Source: Bacteroidales bacterium
Lineage (GTDB): Bacteria; Bacteroidota; Bacteroidia; Bacteroidales; WCHB1-69
Length of the DNA: 48,748 nt
Reading direction: 5' to 3'
Assembly: GCA_024400835.1 (NCBI GenBank)
Contig: JAKSMC010000025.1
Span: forward strand, 1 to 48,748
How positions within the stretch are numbered: the first letter of the stretch is position 1; the number at the start of each line of letters is the position of its first letter. Below are positions 6,534 through 15,889 of the stretch, in pieces. The position numbers and the translations under genes are program-made. The notes under the pieces were generated by a model. The model searched no databases. It was not told the origin of the DNA and saw only the letters and a program-made list of their open reading frames with translations.

Positions 6534-7853
6534 TTAGAAAGGTCTGCCTTTGGATGGTTCTGCCACGTAAAGTTCCTTAACTTTGTGTCCTCTGGAGAAC
6601 ATCACGCTGTAGTAGAGGGTGCCGTCGGGCTTCCAGCACATCCATTTGCCGTCGCGCAGACGGTCTTTGAAACTGCCTTGGAAGTGCTTTGCGCCGTTGT
6701 CGTAATATTCCATGAACTTGCCTTCCGGAACGTCGTTGACGAAGTTCTGTTCGCGGATTTTCTTCTCGTGAACGTTGTAGAAAGACCAGACTCCTTCTTT
6801 TTTGTCATTGACATATTTGCCGGCGTTTAGGATTTTGCCGTTTTGGGCGAACTCGTTCCATTTGCCGTTTTTGAGATCTTCTTTGTAGTTGCCTTTGCGT
6901 GCAATCTTGCCGGTTTCTTCCCAGTAGTAGGAATAGGCGCCGTCCAGTTTGCCGTTTTTATAGTTCATGGAGTACTTCTGCCAGCCGTTTTCATACCAGC
7001 CGTTCCAGAGTCCGTTCATCTTGGAGTCTTTGAAAGTTCCGCGATCTTGCTCCCTGCCGTTAGGGTAATAGGAAACCCACTCGCCGTTTTCCATATCATT
7101 GACGAAAGGTCCTTTGCGCTGGAGTTTGCCGTCTTCGTAGTAGGCCTGCCAGATACCTTCGCGTTTGCCTTCTTGGTAGCTGCCCTTTTTCCAGATGGAG
7201 CCGTTGTCGTAGAAGTACACCCATTCGCCGTCTTGGAGGCCCATTTCGAAGTTGCCGGTGCTGGCTACCTCGCCGTTCTCATTGTAATAACTCCAAATGC
7301 CCTGTTGCAAGCCGTTGACAGCATTGCCTTCCATATCTTTTTTGCCGTTGGACTGCCACCAGCAGGCATAACCCTCGAGTTCGCCCATTTTGTAGGTGCC
7401 TTCGAAGTACTTGGCGCCAGTATCGTAAAATTCGGTGACGGGGCCGTTCACGCTGTCCTGCATATAGGTGACGTTCTTGTACAGTTTCCCGTTGGGATGG
7501 TAGAATGTCCAACTGCCGTCGCGTTTCCCGTTGACGAACTGCCCTTCCATCTCAACTTGTCCGGAATAGTACCAGCTTTTGAACGGGCCGTTTTCGGCAT
7601 TGTATTCCTGATTGATTTTCCCGTCATCGTACCATACTTTCCACACACCGACTTTCTGGCCGTTGTGATAGTCGCCCTCCGTCCACTTGGCGCCGTTGAA
7701 ATGATAGTAAATCCAATGGCCTTCTTCCAAGCCGGCCTTTTCCACGCCGACGGACATCAGCTTGTTGTTCTTCCAGTAGATTTTGACGGTGTCTTGTGCG
7801 GATGCCCACGAAAGCATTAACACACAACAGATTATTAGAGATAATTTTCGCAT
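6534..7853 (-). CDS. Secreted MORN-repeat protein
   Basis: The 439-aa protein has a signal peptide (MRKLSLIICC through ASAQ) and then consists almost wholly of tandem ~23-residue MORN_2/YwqK-type repeats of the form YYxNGxxxxxGxxxxGxxxGxW, roughly 17-18 of them. Such proteins are common periplasmic or outer-membrane-associated repeat proteins in Bacteroidota; the ligand is unknown. The frame stays open to 7886, but a -7 box at 7876-7883 lies inside that extension, so the ATG at 7853 is the start. The stop is one base from the following MBL-hydrolase start. Confidence 0.85.
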   Translation of the reverse strand: MRKLSLIICCVLMLSWASAQDTVKIYWKNNKLMSVGVEKAGLEEGHWIYYHFNGAKWTEGDYHNGQKVGVWKVWYDDGKINQEYNAENGPFKSWYYSGQVEMEGQFVNGKRDGSWTFYHPNGKLYKNVTYMQDSVNGPVTEFYDTGAKYFEGTYKMGELEGYACWWQSNGKKDMEGNAVNGLQQGIWSYYNENGEVASTGNFEMGLQDGEWVYFYDNGSIWKKGSYQEGKREGIWQAYYEDGKLQRKGPFVNDMENGEWVSYYPNGREQDRGTFKDSKMNGLWNGWYENGWQKYSMNYKNGKLDGAYSYYWEETGKIARKGNYKEDLKNGKWNEFAQNGKILNAGKYVNDKKEGVWSFYNVHEKKIREQNFVNDVPEGKFMEYYDNGAKHFQGSFKDRLRDGKWMCWKPDGTLYYSVMFSRGHKVKELYVAEPSKGRPF

Positions 7854-7875
7854 ATCCTTAAAGATTTTGAGAAGG

Positions 7876-7883
7876 CAAAAGTA
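7876..7883 (-). promoter_or_regulatory. Promoter -7 box for the MORN/MBL/folE unit
   Basis: TACTTTTG on the minus strand, about 22 bases before the ATG at 7853. It fixes the start choice for the MORN-repeat gene. Confidence 0.6.
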
Positions 7884-7996
7884 CAAAAATTATTTTTCAA
7901 ACATAGAACTATTTTCATCTTCCAATTCGCACACGTATTGTGAGGAGTTGAATCTTCACGATCCGTATTATTTTCATACTGTGACTTTTGCGGATT

Positions 7997-9838
7997 TTAC
8001 CGGCTTGCAGGCGACACTACCACCATCTTCTGTGTTGTCTTTCCGATGCGAACAACGTATGTGCCGCCCGGAAGTGTGATGTCGATGGGGATTTCATTGG
8101 TGCCCTCGCAGTAGTAGAAGACTGTTTGATAAAGGCAACGGCCGTTGATGTCGAAAATAGCGAGTCTGTCTAAACCGTAGGTTTCACTGTCGAAGCGAAC
8201 AGAGATTTGGTCTCCGCTGCGCGATGGGTTGGGGTAGCAGGTGAACGTCGGGAAGATGCTCGGTTCGGTCATTTCGAAGAATTCTATGGTCTGCTGCATG
8301 AATTTTTCGGGTCTCTCTTTCAAAAAACGATGGATGTCGTCAATGTGCTTTCTCCAGTCTTTCTCGCTGACTGGCATACCGAAACGATGGGCTTGGTTGC
8401 TGATTTCAGGGGCAATGCTGTTGCTGAGATCTTTCAAGATAGGCCTGGTTTTGGAATATTGGAATACTGTGCTGTTCAAGTCGAGTAGGCGTTTGAGGAA
8501 TTTGTTTTTGAAATCCTCATTTTTCAGAAATTGTCGGAAATAGAGTGTGGCAGTAGTAGAGGAGGGCCAATCATCATCTCCTTGGTAGGTTGCCTGCCCA
8601 TAAATATCGTTTTCCTTATTTTGGAAGCAGGCGTCTGCGTCGTAGAAGAACCAGCGCCAGGGACCGTCGCCTATCTGCCAGCATCTCATGTTGTTGGCGG
8701 GCCAGTCGTAGTTTTTGGTGAAGAGCTCGTAGATGTAGTAGTCGATGAAGTTGTCAAGGTCTATGTGGTTTGTCGCATATTGGTAGTCTGTTTCGTTGGT
8801 GAGGTCGGCGTTTTCCATCCAATGATAGAATTCTAAGAAGTATTCGTTGGTGCCGTTGTTGAGTTCGCCGCCCCAGCTTTCTACGATATTGGCATCGTCA
8901 GAGTCAATGTCGTAGTGGTTTTCCAAATAGCGTTCGTCACTTTTTTCTTCAATGAAGTAGATGCCCCAATATTCGCCGTTGATGAAAAGGACCACGGGTC
9001 TGGAGGCCACTCTGTCAACGTTCAGGGGTTGCGCGATTCTGGAGGCGAGGCAGTCTTGGAGTCCCGCGTCTGTCCAAGCGCTTCTGAAAGGCTTCAAGAC
9101 CAGGCGTTTGAATTTGGAGATACTCAGGTCATCGAAGATTTTGAACGAGAAGTTCTTTTCGCCGTATTCTTTGCGGGCATAGAGTCTCACGCTTTTCTGG
9201 TCGAAGTGCCGGCCGTTGCCTCCGTGGGTGCGGATGCCGGCCACTTGGTTGAAGCCCTGGTTGTCGGGCGTGTAGTATTCGAGGTTAATGATTCTTTCCC
9301 AATCGTCACCGGTTTGGTAGTAGTTGCCGGTCCACTCCCAATCGTTATTGTCAAAATAGCGGCCGGGCACGAAAATGCCTGTGTCGTAGGAAAACAGCGC
9401 CAGGGAATCAGCGCAGATGGACACGACGGGCAGCTCGTGGAAATTGCAGCCCAGAGTGTTGATGAAATAGGAGTTGGTGGCGACGTCACTCAACTGGTTG
9501 CCGTTTTCGTCAAAAACAGCGGCTCTGATGACAATGGCTTTCAATACCGAGTCCGGACGATGAAAATATTGCTCGGGAGCGGTCTGAATCTTATAGATGT
9601 CGGAATTCGAGAACAAGTCGCGACCCAGTCTCAATGGTTCCTGATAACGTGCGGAATTGGCTGTCGGGGCATTGCCGTTCAGGGTGTAGCGAATCTGGTT
9701 CGATGCGTTTTCGCAACTGAGCGACAGACTGAATGTGTTATCATAGGCACCGCCGCTCTGTGAGAAGGTGACTTTTTCGCTTTGCGCCGATAACAGTATC
9801 GGGGTCAGTAATAACAATAAAGGCAATAAGTGTTTCAT
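7997..9838 (-). CDS. CotH-kinase-family protein, T9SS-secreted
   Basis: The 613-aa product has, in order: a signal peptide (to LLSAQ), a chitobiase/hexosaminidase C-terminal-like beta domain (~20-130, IRYTLNGNAPT), a CotH-like kinase domain (~140-500), and a T9SS type A sorting domain (~535-613: CYPNPSRSGD, IFDINGRCLY, GGTYVVRIG). CotH motifs visible include VLFINGEYWGIYFIEEK (ATP-binding lysine region) and WRWFFYDADACF (metal-binding Asp). CotH proteins are atypical secreted protein kinases, so this one could phosphorylate surface or extracellular proteins; that is family inference. It follows the NSS transporter by four bases. Confidence 0.88.
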   Translation of the reverse strand: MKHLLPLLLLLTPILLSAQSEKVTFSQSGGAYDNTFSLSLSCENASNQIRYTLNGNAPTANSARYQEPLRLGRDLFSNSDIYKIQTAPEQYFHRPDSVLKAIVIRAAVFDENGNQLSDVATNSYFINTLGCNFHELPVVSICADSLALFSYDTGIFVPGRYFDNNDWEWTGNYYQTGDDWERIINLEYYTPDNQGFNQVAGIRTHGGNGRHFDQKSVRLYARKEYGEKNFSFKIFDDLSISKFKRLVLKPFRSAWTDAGLQDCLASRIAQPLNVDRVASRPVVLFINGEYWGIYFIEEKSDERYLENHYDIDSDDANIVESWGGELNNGTNEYFLEFYHWMENADLTNETDYQYATNHIDLDNFIDYYIYELFTKNYDWPANNMRCWQIGDGPWRWFFYDADACFQNKENDIYGQATYQGDDDWPSSTTATLYFRQFLKNEDFKNKFLKRLLDLNSTVFQYSKTRPILKDLSNSIAPEISNQAHRFGMPVSEKDWRKHIDDIHRFLKERPEKFMQQTIEFFEMTEPSIFPTFTCYPNPSRSGDQISVRFDSETYGLDRLAIFDINGRCLYQTVFYYCEGTNEIPIDITLPGGTYVVRIGKTTQKMVVVSPASR

Positions 9839-9842
9839 AATG

Positions 9843-11195
9843 TTAACCGATAATTCCAGAAATTAAAATGATAATCAATGCGATGGGGGCCACATAGCGG
9901 AGGATGAAATAGTAGATATCGAAGGCTTTGGCTTTCAAGCTGCCGCCGTTGGACAGCTCGTCGCGGACTTCGGCTTTCGGGAAAAACCAGCCGAGGAAAA
10001 TCGTCATAGCCAGTGCGCCGATAGGCATCAGATAGGATGCGGTGAGGCGGTCAAAGAGATCAAAGATGGTGAACCCGCAGATGTGGAAATCTTTGAGTGG
10101 TCCGAATGAGAGCGTGCAGAAAGCACCGATGGTGAATACGAGAACGGTGCCGACGATGGAAGCGGTTCTACGTTTCCAATGGAGCTCTTCCACGGCCGTG
10201 GCTACGAGGATTTCGAGCAGTGAAATGGTAGATGTGAGGGCCGCAATCGCCAACAGCAGGAAGAAGATGATGGCGAAGATTGCACCGCCCGGCATGCTGT
10301 TGAAGACGTTGGGCAGGACGATGTACACCAGTTCCGGACCGCTGGCGGGGCTCATGCCGAAGGCAAACACGGCCGGGAATATGACGATGCCGGCCAAAAT
10401 TGCCACCATAGAGTCGCAACCGGCAATCCATAGACTGCTGTTGAAGAGTTTGTCCTCCTTGCGGATGTAGGAGCCGTAGGTTACCATAGCGCCCATACCG
10501 ATGCTGAGGGAGAAAAACGACTGCCCTAAAGCGGAAAGCAGGCAGGAGCCGTCAATCTTGCTGAAGTCTGGCTTGAACAGGAAGTTCATTCCTTCGCGCA
10601 CGCCGTCACCCAAAGTGAGTGAGCGCACACACATCAGTATCAGCAGGATGAAGAGTGCCGGCATCAGGATTTTCGACATTTTCTCAATGCCCTTTTGGAC
10701 GCCCAAGGCAATGACACCTGCGGTGATGATGAGGAACATCAGCTGGAAGAACAATGGCCAACAGGAGCTTTGTGTGAAGTTGGCAAACAGCTGAGCCACG
10801 GCCTCAGGGCTCTGTCCGCTTAACTTGTTGCCGCAGGCCAGCACCACGTAGTTCAAGGTCCATCCGGCCACAACACTGTAGAAAGCGTAAATGAGGGTGG
10901 CGCCGATGATGTTGAAGATGCCGATAATCATCCAGCCTTTGTGTTTCGGGCTGAGAGTGCGGTAGGCACCTATGGCGTTTTTTTGCGAACGCCGTCCGAT
11001 GATGAACTCGGTCATCATCAAAGGGATGCCGATGAGCAGGACGAAGAACACATATACGAGCAGGAACGCGCCGCCGCCGTTGTTGCCGAGCATGTAGGGG
11101 AAGCGCCAGATGTTCCCAAGTCCTACTGCGCCGCCGGCTGCGGCCAGAATAGCGCCTATATTAGAGGTGAATCCTCGATTTTCGTTGTTTGCCAT
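9843..11195 (-). CDS. Sodium-dependent (NSS/SNF family) transporter
   Basis: The 450-aa integral membrane protein has the family signature in TM1 (AVGLGNIWRFPYMLGNNGGGAF), which contributes Na+ and substrate contacts in LeuT-type symporters. About 11-12 hydrophobic helices can be traced. Family members import amino acids or related amines with Na+; the substrate cannot be read from sequence. It is closely spaced with CotH downstream (4 bases) and TPM upstream (31 bases) and probably belongs to the same transcript. Confidence 0.92.
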   Translation of the reverse strand: MANNENRGFTSNIGAILAAAGGAVGLGNIWRFPYMLGNNGGGAFLLVYVFFVLLIGIPLMMTEFIIGRRSQKNAIGAYRTLSPKHKGWMIIGIFNIIGATLIYAFYSVVAGWTLNYVVLACGNKLSGQSPEAVAQLFANFTQSSCWPLFFQLMFLIITAGVIALGVQKGIEKMSKILMPALFILLILMCVRSLTLGDGVREGMNFLFKPDFSKIDGSCLLSALGQSFFSLSIGMGAMVTYGSYIRKEDKLFNSSLWIAGCDSMVAILAGIVIFPAVFAFGMSPASGPELVYIVLPNVFNSMPGGAIFAIIFFLLLAIAALTSTISLLEILVATAVEELHWKRRTASIVGTVLVFTIGAFCTLSFGPLKDFHICGFTIFDLFDRLTASYLMPIGALAMTIFLGWFFPKAEVRDELSNGGSLKAKAFDIYYFILRYVAPIALIIILISGIIG

Positions 11196-11226
11196 TTTAT
11201 TAAAATATTAATGTGAGAATTTTTTG

Positions 11227-12048
11227 TTAGAAACGTCCGCCGGCACCACCGCCGCCGAAACCACCGCCGCCGCCAAATCCGCCGAAACCTCCGCGGGCAC
11301 TGCCGAAGCCGCCACTGCCGAAGCCTCCGCCCCACGAAGAACCTCCGTATCCGCCAAAGGATGTAGGTCCGATAAATATGGTGTTGCCGAAGTCTCTATC
11401 GTTATTGTTCGGATAATTGCCGCCCTTGCCGCTGTTTTTGGAAGACAGAATCAGCAGCAGTACCGGAATGACGATGAAAATGATGGCCAGGGCGATCAGT
11501 GCCAGGGGGTCGCCTTCGTCCTCCTCAATGTCGTCGGGTGAGATTTCGCCCAATGCTAATGGGATGATGTAGGCCAGTGCGGAGTCGATGGCCGCTTTGT
11601 AGCGGCCTTCGCTCAGTTCGGGTATCATCTTTTGGTCAATGATGCGCTTGGCAATGGCGTCGGGAATGGCACCCTCCAGGTCATAGCCCACAGAGATGTA
11701 AACGTCACCGTCACCATTTCCGGTGCTGGGCTTGATGAGGATGACTACGCCGTTGCGTCTGTCTTTGGAACGCACACCCCAGCGATCGCCGATTTCATAC
11801 GCGAACTGCGCGGCCGAATAGTCGCCTAAGTCGTTGACAGTCACCACACAAATGACATTCGTAGTGGTGTCGTTGAAAGCCACTAACCGATCTTCCATTT
11901 CCGTGACCTCGCCTAATGTCATCACTCCGGCAAAGTCGTTGACTAACCGCGGAGGATTGGGCACGGGCGGAATGGCGTCGGTGTTGGTTTTCGCAACACC
12001 TGCAGCGAATAGTCCTAAGAAGAGGAAAAATAACGTCAGCTTCTTCAT
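11227..12048 (-). CDS. TPM-domain membrane protein with Gly-rich tail
   Basis: The 273-aa protein has a signal peptide or N-terminal anchor (to FAAGVAK), a TPM domain (~35-165: RLVNDFAGVMT, RNGVVILIKP, VGYDLEGAIPD), one transmembrane helix (~183-203), and a C-terminal Gly/Phe-rich low-complexity tail from about residue 230 on. TPM proteins are commonly encoded next to LemA, as here (30 bases upstream). The pair is linked to envelope maintenance; the biochemical role is uncertain. The tail is typical of the family. Confidence 0.88.
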   Translation of the reverse strand: MKKLTLFFLFLGLFAAGVAKTNTDAIPPVPNPPRLVNDFAGVMTLGEVTEMEDRLVAFNDTTTNVICVVTVNDLGDYSAAQFAYEIGDRWGVRSKDRRNGVVILIKPSTGNGDGDVYISVGYDLEGAIPDAIAKRIIDQKMIPELSEGRYKAAIDSALAYIIPLALGEISPDDIEEDEGDPLALIALAIIFIVIPVLLLILSSKNSGKGGNYPNNNDRDFGNTIFIGPTSFGGYGGSSWGGGFGSGGFGSARGGFGGFGGGGGFGGGGAGGRF

Positions 12049-12078
12049 GGGAGACTTGTCAGCTCTTCATTAAAAATA

Positions 12079-12678
12079 TTAGTCGAAGTTGAAGTTTACG
12101 TCTGGAGCGTTTTCAGCGCCGGCTGTGGCTTTGAAGTAACCTTTTTTGTCGAAATTGAACAGACCGGAGATGATGTTGTTCGGGAATTTGCGGATGTAGG
12201 AGTTGTAGTCGCCAACCGTTTCGTTGAATTTGTTGCGCTCAACGGCAATGCGGTTTTCAGTGCCTTCCAATTGAGCCTGCAACTCCAGGAAGTTCTGGTT
12301 GGCTTTCAATTCAGGATAGCGTTCCACGGTAACTAACATTTTGCTCAATGCGGAACTCAGTTGGTCTTGTGCTGCTTGGAATTTGGCAATGGCTTCTTCG
12401 GTCAGGTTGTTGGCATCCACTTGTACGGATGTGGCTTTGGCACGTGCCTCCACAACGGCTTCCAAAGTTCCTTTTTCATAGTCTGCAGCTCCTTGAACCG
12501 TCTTCACCAGGTTCGGGATGAGGTCGAGACGACGTTGGTAAACGTTTTCCACATTTGACCAAGCCTTGGAGCAGGTTTCGTCTTTGCTGACCATGTTGTT
12601 GTAAGGTTTTACAAAGGCAGCAATCAGAATCAGAACGACGACTACAATGCCAATGAGTTTTTTGGAGATGTTTTTCAT
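12079..12678 (-). CDS. lemA: LemA family protein
   Basis: The 199-aa protein has an N-terminal membrane anchor (~8-24) followed by a helical domain with the LemA signature NVENVYQRRLDLIPNLVKTV and the later ERYPELKANQNFLELQ and YNSYIRKFP segments. LemA proteins are inner-membrane anchored with a helical bundle and often pair with TPM proteins, which is the arrangement here. Confidence 0.93.
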   Translation of the reverse strand: MKNISKKLIGIVVVVLILIAAFVKPYNNMVSKDETCSKAWSNVENVYQRRLDLIPNLVKTVQGAADYEKGTLEAVVEARAKATSVQVDANNLTEEAIAKFQAAQDQLSSALSKMLVTVERYPELKANQNFLELQAQLEGTENRIAVERNKFNETVGDYNSYIRKFPNNIISGLFNFDKKGYFKATAGAENAPDVNFNFD

Positions 12679-12722
12679 ACTTTGATTTTTTTGTAATAAG
12701 CAGATTCGCTTATGGATGAATA

Positions 12723-13949
12723 TTAATTGATTTTTATTTTTCTAATGATTTTGTCAACGGCGCCGACATTTTCTTCCACGTATTGGCGGCAGATGGCGCA
12801 GGTTTGGTCATAGTAAGCGGCCTTGTCGTCGAAGCGGTGCACGATGTCGAGCATCTTTGCCGACGAGGTGATGGAGAAGGCGCCTTTGAGGCTCACGAGC
12901 ATCACGGCTTCGTTGAACTTGCCGTACTGGGGGCCGAAGAAGAGCGGTACTCCGAACACGGCGGCTTCGAGGATGTTGTGCAATCCCGTCTTGAAGGCGC
13001 CGCCCACGTATGACAATGTGCTGTATTTGTACACTTTGCTCAGTATTCCGATGGTGTCGAGTATCAGCACGTCATAGTCGGCGAGGCTCTTGCCTTCCAT
13101 TTCGGTATAGCGGATGACTTTGAATTTTTCGAAAGTCTTGAGTACGTCGGGCGTGCGGACGATTTCGTGCGGGGCCACAATCATTTTGTATCCCTGCAGT
13201 TTGGCGAAGACTTCGGAAAGCAGTTGCTCGTCGGGTTGCCACGTGCTGCCGGCCACAATAAGTTTGCTGCCTTGTTGGAACTGTTCCACGAAATCTAACA
13301 CGTAAGGTTGGTTGGCGATGGCGTAGACGCGGTCGAATCGGGTGTCGCCGCACACCTCTACCTGCTGGATGGCCACGCTGTTCAGCAACTTTTTGGATTC
13401 TTCGTTTTGAACGAAAAATCCAGAAGCGTGGCTGAGTTGTCGCACGAACCACTTGCCGATAGGTTTGAAAAAGTACTGCGTGGGTCTGAAAATAGCACTT
13501 ACGTAGTAAAACGGGATGTTACGGCTGCTGAGTTCGTGTATGTAGTTGAACCAGAATTCGTATTTGATGAAGATGGCCGACTGTGGTTTCACGATGTCGA
13601 GGAAGCGGCGTGCGTTGCGCTTGGTGTCGGCCGGCAGGTAGAAGATGTAGTCGGGCAAAGTGTCGTTTTTGCGAATCTCATAGCCCGAAGGGGAGAAAAA
13701 GGTGACTAACACTTTGGTGTCGGGGTTCTCCTTTTTGATTTTCTCAATCAGCGGGCGTGCCTGTTCGTACTCGCCGAGGGAAGCGCTGTGAATCCAGACA
13801 GGATGCTCCGAGCCGTCAAAAGTTTTGGCCAGACGGTCGAACAGACCTCTTCGTCCCTGCACCCACAAGCGGGCCTTCTTGTTGAAAGGGGAGACCGCCC
13901 AAATGCAGAAAGTATAGAGTAGGATGCCTACGGAGATAAGTGTGAGCAT
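12723..13949 (-). CDS. waaA: 3-deoxy-D-manno-octulosonic acid (Kdo) transferase
   Basis: WaaA adds Kdo to the lipid A precursor, the first step of LPS core assembly at the inner membrane. The 408-aa protein has an N-terminal membrane anchor (~1-20) and GT-B glycosyltransferase halves. The GT30 motif HSASLGEYEQARPL contains the catalytic Glu, and the C-terminal CMP-Kdo-binding region includes GGAFKTGLHNILEAAVFGVP. It starts four bases after the stop of the outer-membrane-protein gene, so they share a transcript. Confidence 0.94.
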   Translation of the reverse strand: MLTLISVGILLYTFCIWAVSPFNKKARLWVQGRRGLFDRLAKTFDGSEHPVWIHSASLGEYEQARPLIEKIKKENPDTKVLVTFFSPSGYEIRKNDTLPDYIFYLPADTKRNARRFLDIVKPQSAIFIKYEFWFNYIHELSSRNIPFYYVSAIFRPTQYFFKPIGKWFVRQLSHASGFFVQNEESKKLLNSVAIQQVEVCGDTRFDRVYAIANQPYVLDFVEQFQQGSKLIVAGSTWQPDEQLLSEVFAKLQGYKMIVAPHEIVRTPDVLKTFEKFKVIRYTEMEGKSLADYDVLILDTIGILSKVYKYSTLSYVGGAFKTGLHNILEAAVFGVPLFFGPQYGKFNEAVMLVSLKGAFSITSSAKMLDIVHRFDDKAAYYDQTCAICRQYVEENVGAVDKIIRKIKIN

Positions 13950-13952
13950 AGG

Positions 13953-14753
13953 TTATTTGTAATAGAATGTGGTAGTGGTTTTTTTCTCGTATAAAGGAAC
14001 GTTCCAGCCGATTCTCAAGCCGAGGAGGCAGCTGAACTTGTTTTTCATGTTGGCAGTGGAGCCCTCGGGCAGCGTGAAATTGCGGTTGGGCTTGGTCCAG
14101 AACTCGAAGACCTCGATGCCGGCATAGAAGTTGAGGATTCTGTTTTTCTGGTTGAAAAGATAGCCGACAAACTGGTTCAGGGCGAAGCCGCTGGAACGGT
14201 GGTCGTAGAGCTTGAGGTAGTCGCCATCCAATTGGGGCACATGGAAGTCATAGTCGCTGATGCGGATTTTGTGGCCGATATAGCCGCCGCCGAAGCGCAG
14301 CCAGATGCCGGAGTTCTTCCAGCGGTCAACGGGAATGAGCTTGCCGATGCTGGGGCCGAAGTACCAGTAGCGGCCTTCGAAATTGAGGGTTGACTCCAAT
14401 CCGTTGCCGTCAATCACCAGGTATTCGTCGCCGACTTCACGCACCATATCGCCTAAGAATGAGGCCGTCATATCGCGGAGGTTGCCGCCGAACATATACT
14501 GGAAGTTGAAATCGAAAGTCCAATTGCTTTTGGTTTTGGCAGTCACGTTGGCGCCGACGGATAGGTTCGGGCGGAAGGATTCCTTTATTTGCCCGAAAGG
14601 CAGCTGGCCATCCATACTGACACCCACCCACACCATAGTGGCCGCGGTGTCCACATAATCTTTGCTTTTGAAATCCGTGCGGTAGGATTGTGCCTGTCCT
14701 AACAGCGGAAGCATAAGACAGATTATCAATAGAGTATGCAGTGTTTTTCTCAT
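13953..14753 (-). CDS. Predicted outer-membrane beta-barrel protein
   Basis: The 266-aa product has a signal peptide (MRKTLHTLLI through GQAQS) and then alternating aromatic/polar strands typical of a small outer-membrane barrel (FDFNFQYMFGG, RYWYFGPSIGKLIP, LRFGGGYIGHKIRI, FSCLLGLRIGWNVPLY). The last residues are TTFYYK rather than a terminal aromatic. The frame extends to 14789, but the -7 box at 14779-14786 lies inside, so the ATG at 14753 is chosen. It precedes waaA in the same transcript; function unknown. Confidence 0.78.
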   Translation of the reverse strand: MRKTLHTLLIICLMLPLLGQAQSYRTDFKSKDYVDTAATMVWVGVSMDGQLPFGQIKESFRPNLSVGANVTAKTKSNWTFDFNFQYMFGGNLRDMTASFLGDMVREVGDEYLVIDGNGLESTLNFEGRYWYFGPSIGKLIPVDRWKNSGIWLRFGGGYIGHKIRISDYDFHVPQLDGDYLKLYDHRSSGFALNQFVGYLFNQKNRILNFYAGIEVFEFWTKPNRNFTLPEGSTANMKNKFSCLLGLRIGWNVPLYEKKTTTTFYYK

Positions 14754-14778
14754 TATTTCAAAATTAGGAAAGTGGCGG

Positions 14779-14786
14779 CAAAGATA
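14779..14786 (-). promoter_or_regulatory. Promoter -7 box for the OMP/waaA unit
   Basis: TATCTTTG on the minus strand, 25 bases before the ATG at 14753. It directly follows the T-tract of the terminator at 14787-14821. Confidence 0.6.
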
Positions 14787-14821
14787 CAAAAAAAAGGATG
14801 CACCTCAAATCACATCCTTTT
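14787..14821 (-). terminator. Terminator after the T9SS protein gene
   Basis: AAAAGGATG pairs with CATCCTTTT (9 bp) around a 12-base loop, followed on the minus strand by eight or so T residues. It ends the 14881-15455 transcript and abuts the next promoter. Confidence 0.7.
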
Positions 14822-14880
14822 CAATATTAAGATTATGAGTTGGCTTTATTTCCATCCTATTTTCTAATGATGAATGAAGA

Positions 14881-15455
14881 TCAACTTTGCCTCACAATCA
14901 AGACTTTGCTGTCTAAAACTTCTCCGTTGGATGCAACTAATTTCACGGTGTATTGACCGTAAATCAAATCACTGACATTTAGATTGACTATGGTAGATGT
15001 TATGTTGAGCGGTTCCGATTTCACCACCATTCCCATCATGTTGGTAAGTGGAACGGATCCTTCCGTTATGGTAGGTGCCAAGCGATAAGCCACGGAGACT
15101 TGCGTTTCGGCGGGATTGGGCGACAACGAAGTTATGATGCCTTTTTTCAGCTTCACGTTCACACTGTCGCAGGATTTATAGCCATCAACAGAAATAGGCC
15201 TGTTGTCGTTGCTTTCGGCAACATAACACGGATATAGAAAAGAGTATTGATTAGTGAGATGGAGATTCAACCGAAGCATTTCAGCCTCTAAAGTTGTTGG
15301 TATTGTGTGCGGGGGGGGAGGAAAAAACAAATAGCATTGTTGTGCTGATAAAAAGTTTCGTGTTTTCCGTGATAATAGTAAAACACACTGTCTGATTGCG
15401 AATACGACCAAACAGTTGCCGTCAATAAAACGACCAATAATATAATTCTTTTCAT
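14881..15455 (-). CDS. T9SS-sorted secreted protein, frameshifted at a C8 tract
   Basis: From the ATG at 15453-15455 the frame encodes a clear signal peptide (MKRIILLVVLL to WSYSQ) and about 30 further residues, then runs into eight C residues (15311-15318) and stops soon after at a TAG. A second frame picks up at the tract and continues to 14881. It encodes a T9SS type A sorting domain (SLSPNPAETQVSVAYRL ... YGQYTVKLV). Adding one C (or deleting two) joins them into a 191-aa secreted protein. The arrangement fits slipped-strand phase variation, with this copy out of frame; a fixed pseudogene or a base-calling error in the homopolymer are alternatives. Confidence 0.65.
15311..15318 (-). repeat. 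Homopolymeric C8 tract (minus strand)
   Basis: Eight consecutive C on the coding strand, located exactly where the two reading frames of the T9SS protein must be joined. Confidence 0.9.
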
Positions 15456-15466
15456 AATAATCTAAT

Positions 15467-15889
15467 TTATTCTATCCTAACAAAATGATAATCTGTAATA
15501 TAATGAGATAACGCATCACAATCACTAAAATAACTGTCGGCTACAACATTCATCATTTCATCATTTTGCGAAACAATAACAAAACCTGTTGAACAAATTA
15601 TATTGGTAAAAGGATCTATTTCGCGTAAAGTGTCTCCAATTTTTTTATAAGTAGTATTGTCATAAAACAAAAATTGATAATTGAGTTCTGGAATTGGCTC
15701 AATAAATCCCGAGTAATCTGCCGATACATATACCAAATCCGCCTCATTGTCAATGGTGAGTTCAATATTGCAGCCTTCGTAGCCAACATATTTCCATTTG
15801 GTTATCTTTTCTTTATGGCAGCCGCTGAAGATCAGCGTCAGGGTGCAAATGGCCAAAAGGATTGCCATCGTGTGTTTTATATGTTTCAT
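15467..15889 (-). CDS. Putative lipoprotein, unknown function
   Basis: The 140-aa product has a lipoprotein signal peptide with lipobox FSGC (Cys24). The mature part (~116 aa) contains an immunoglobulin-like spread of short strands (IELTIDNEADLVYVSADYSG) and two cysteines, CDALS near the end and CSTG in the middle. No family is recognised. It lies 11 bases upstream of the frameshifted T9SS gene on the same strand, so the two may be coexpressed surface proteins. Confidence 0.7.
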   Translation of the reverse strand: MKHIKHTMAILLAICTLTLIFSGCHKEKITKWKYVGYEGCNIELTIDNEADLVYVSADYSGFIEPIPELNYQFLFYDNTTYKKIGDTLREIDPFTNIICSTGFVIVSQNDEMMNVVADSYFSDCDALSHYITDYHFVRIE

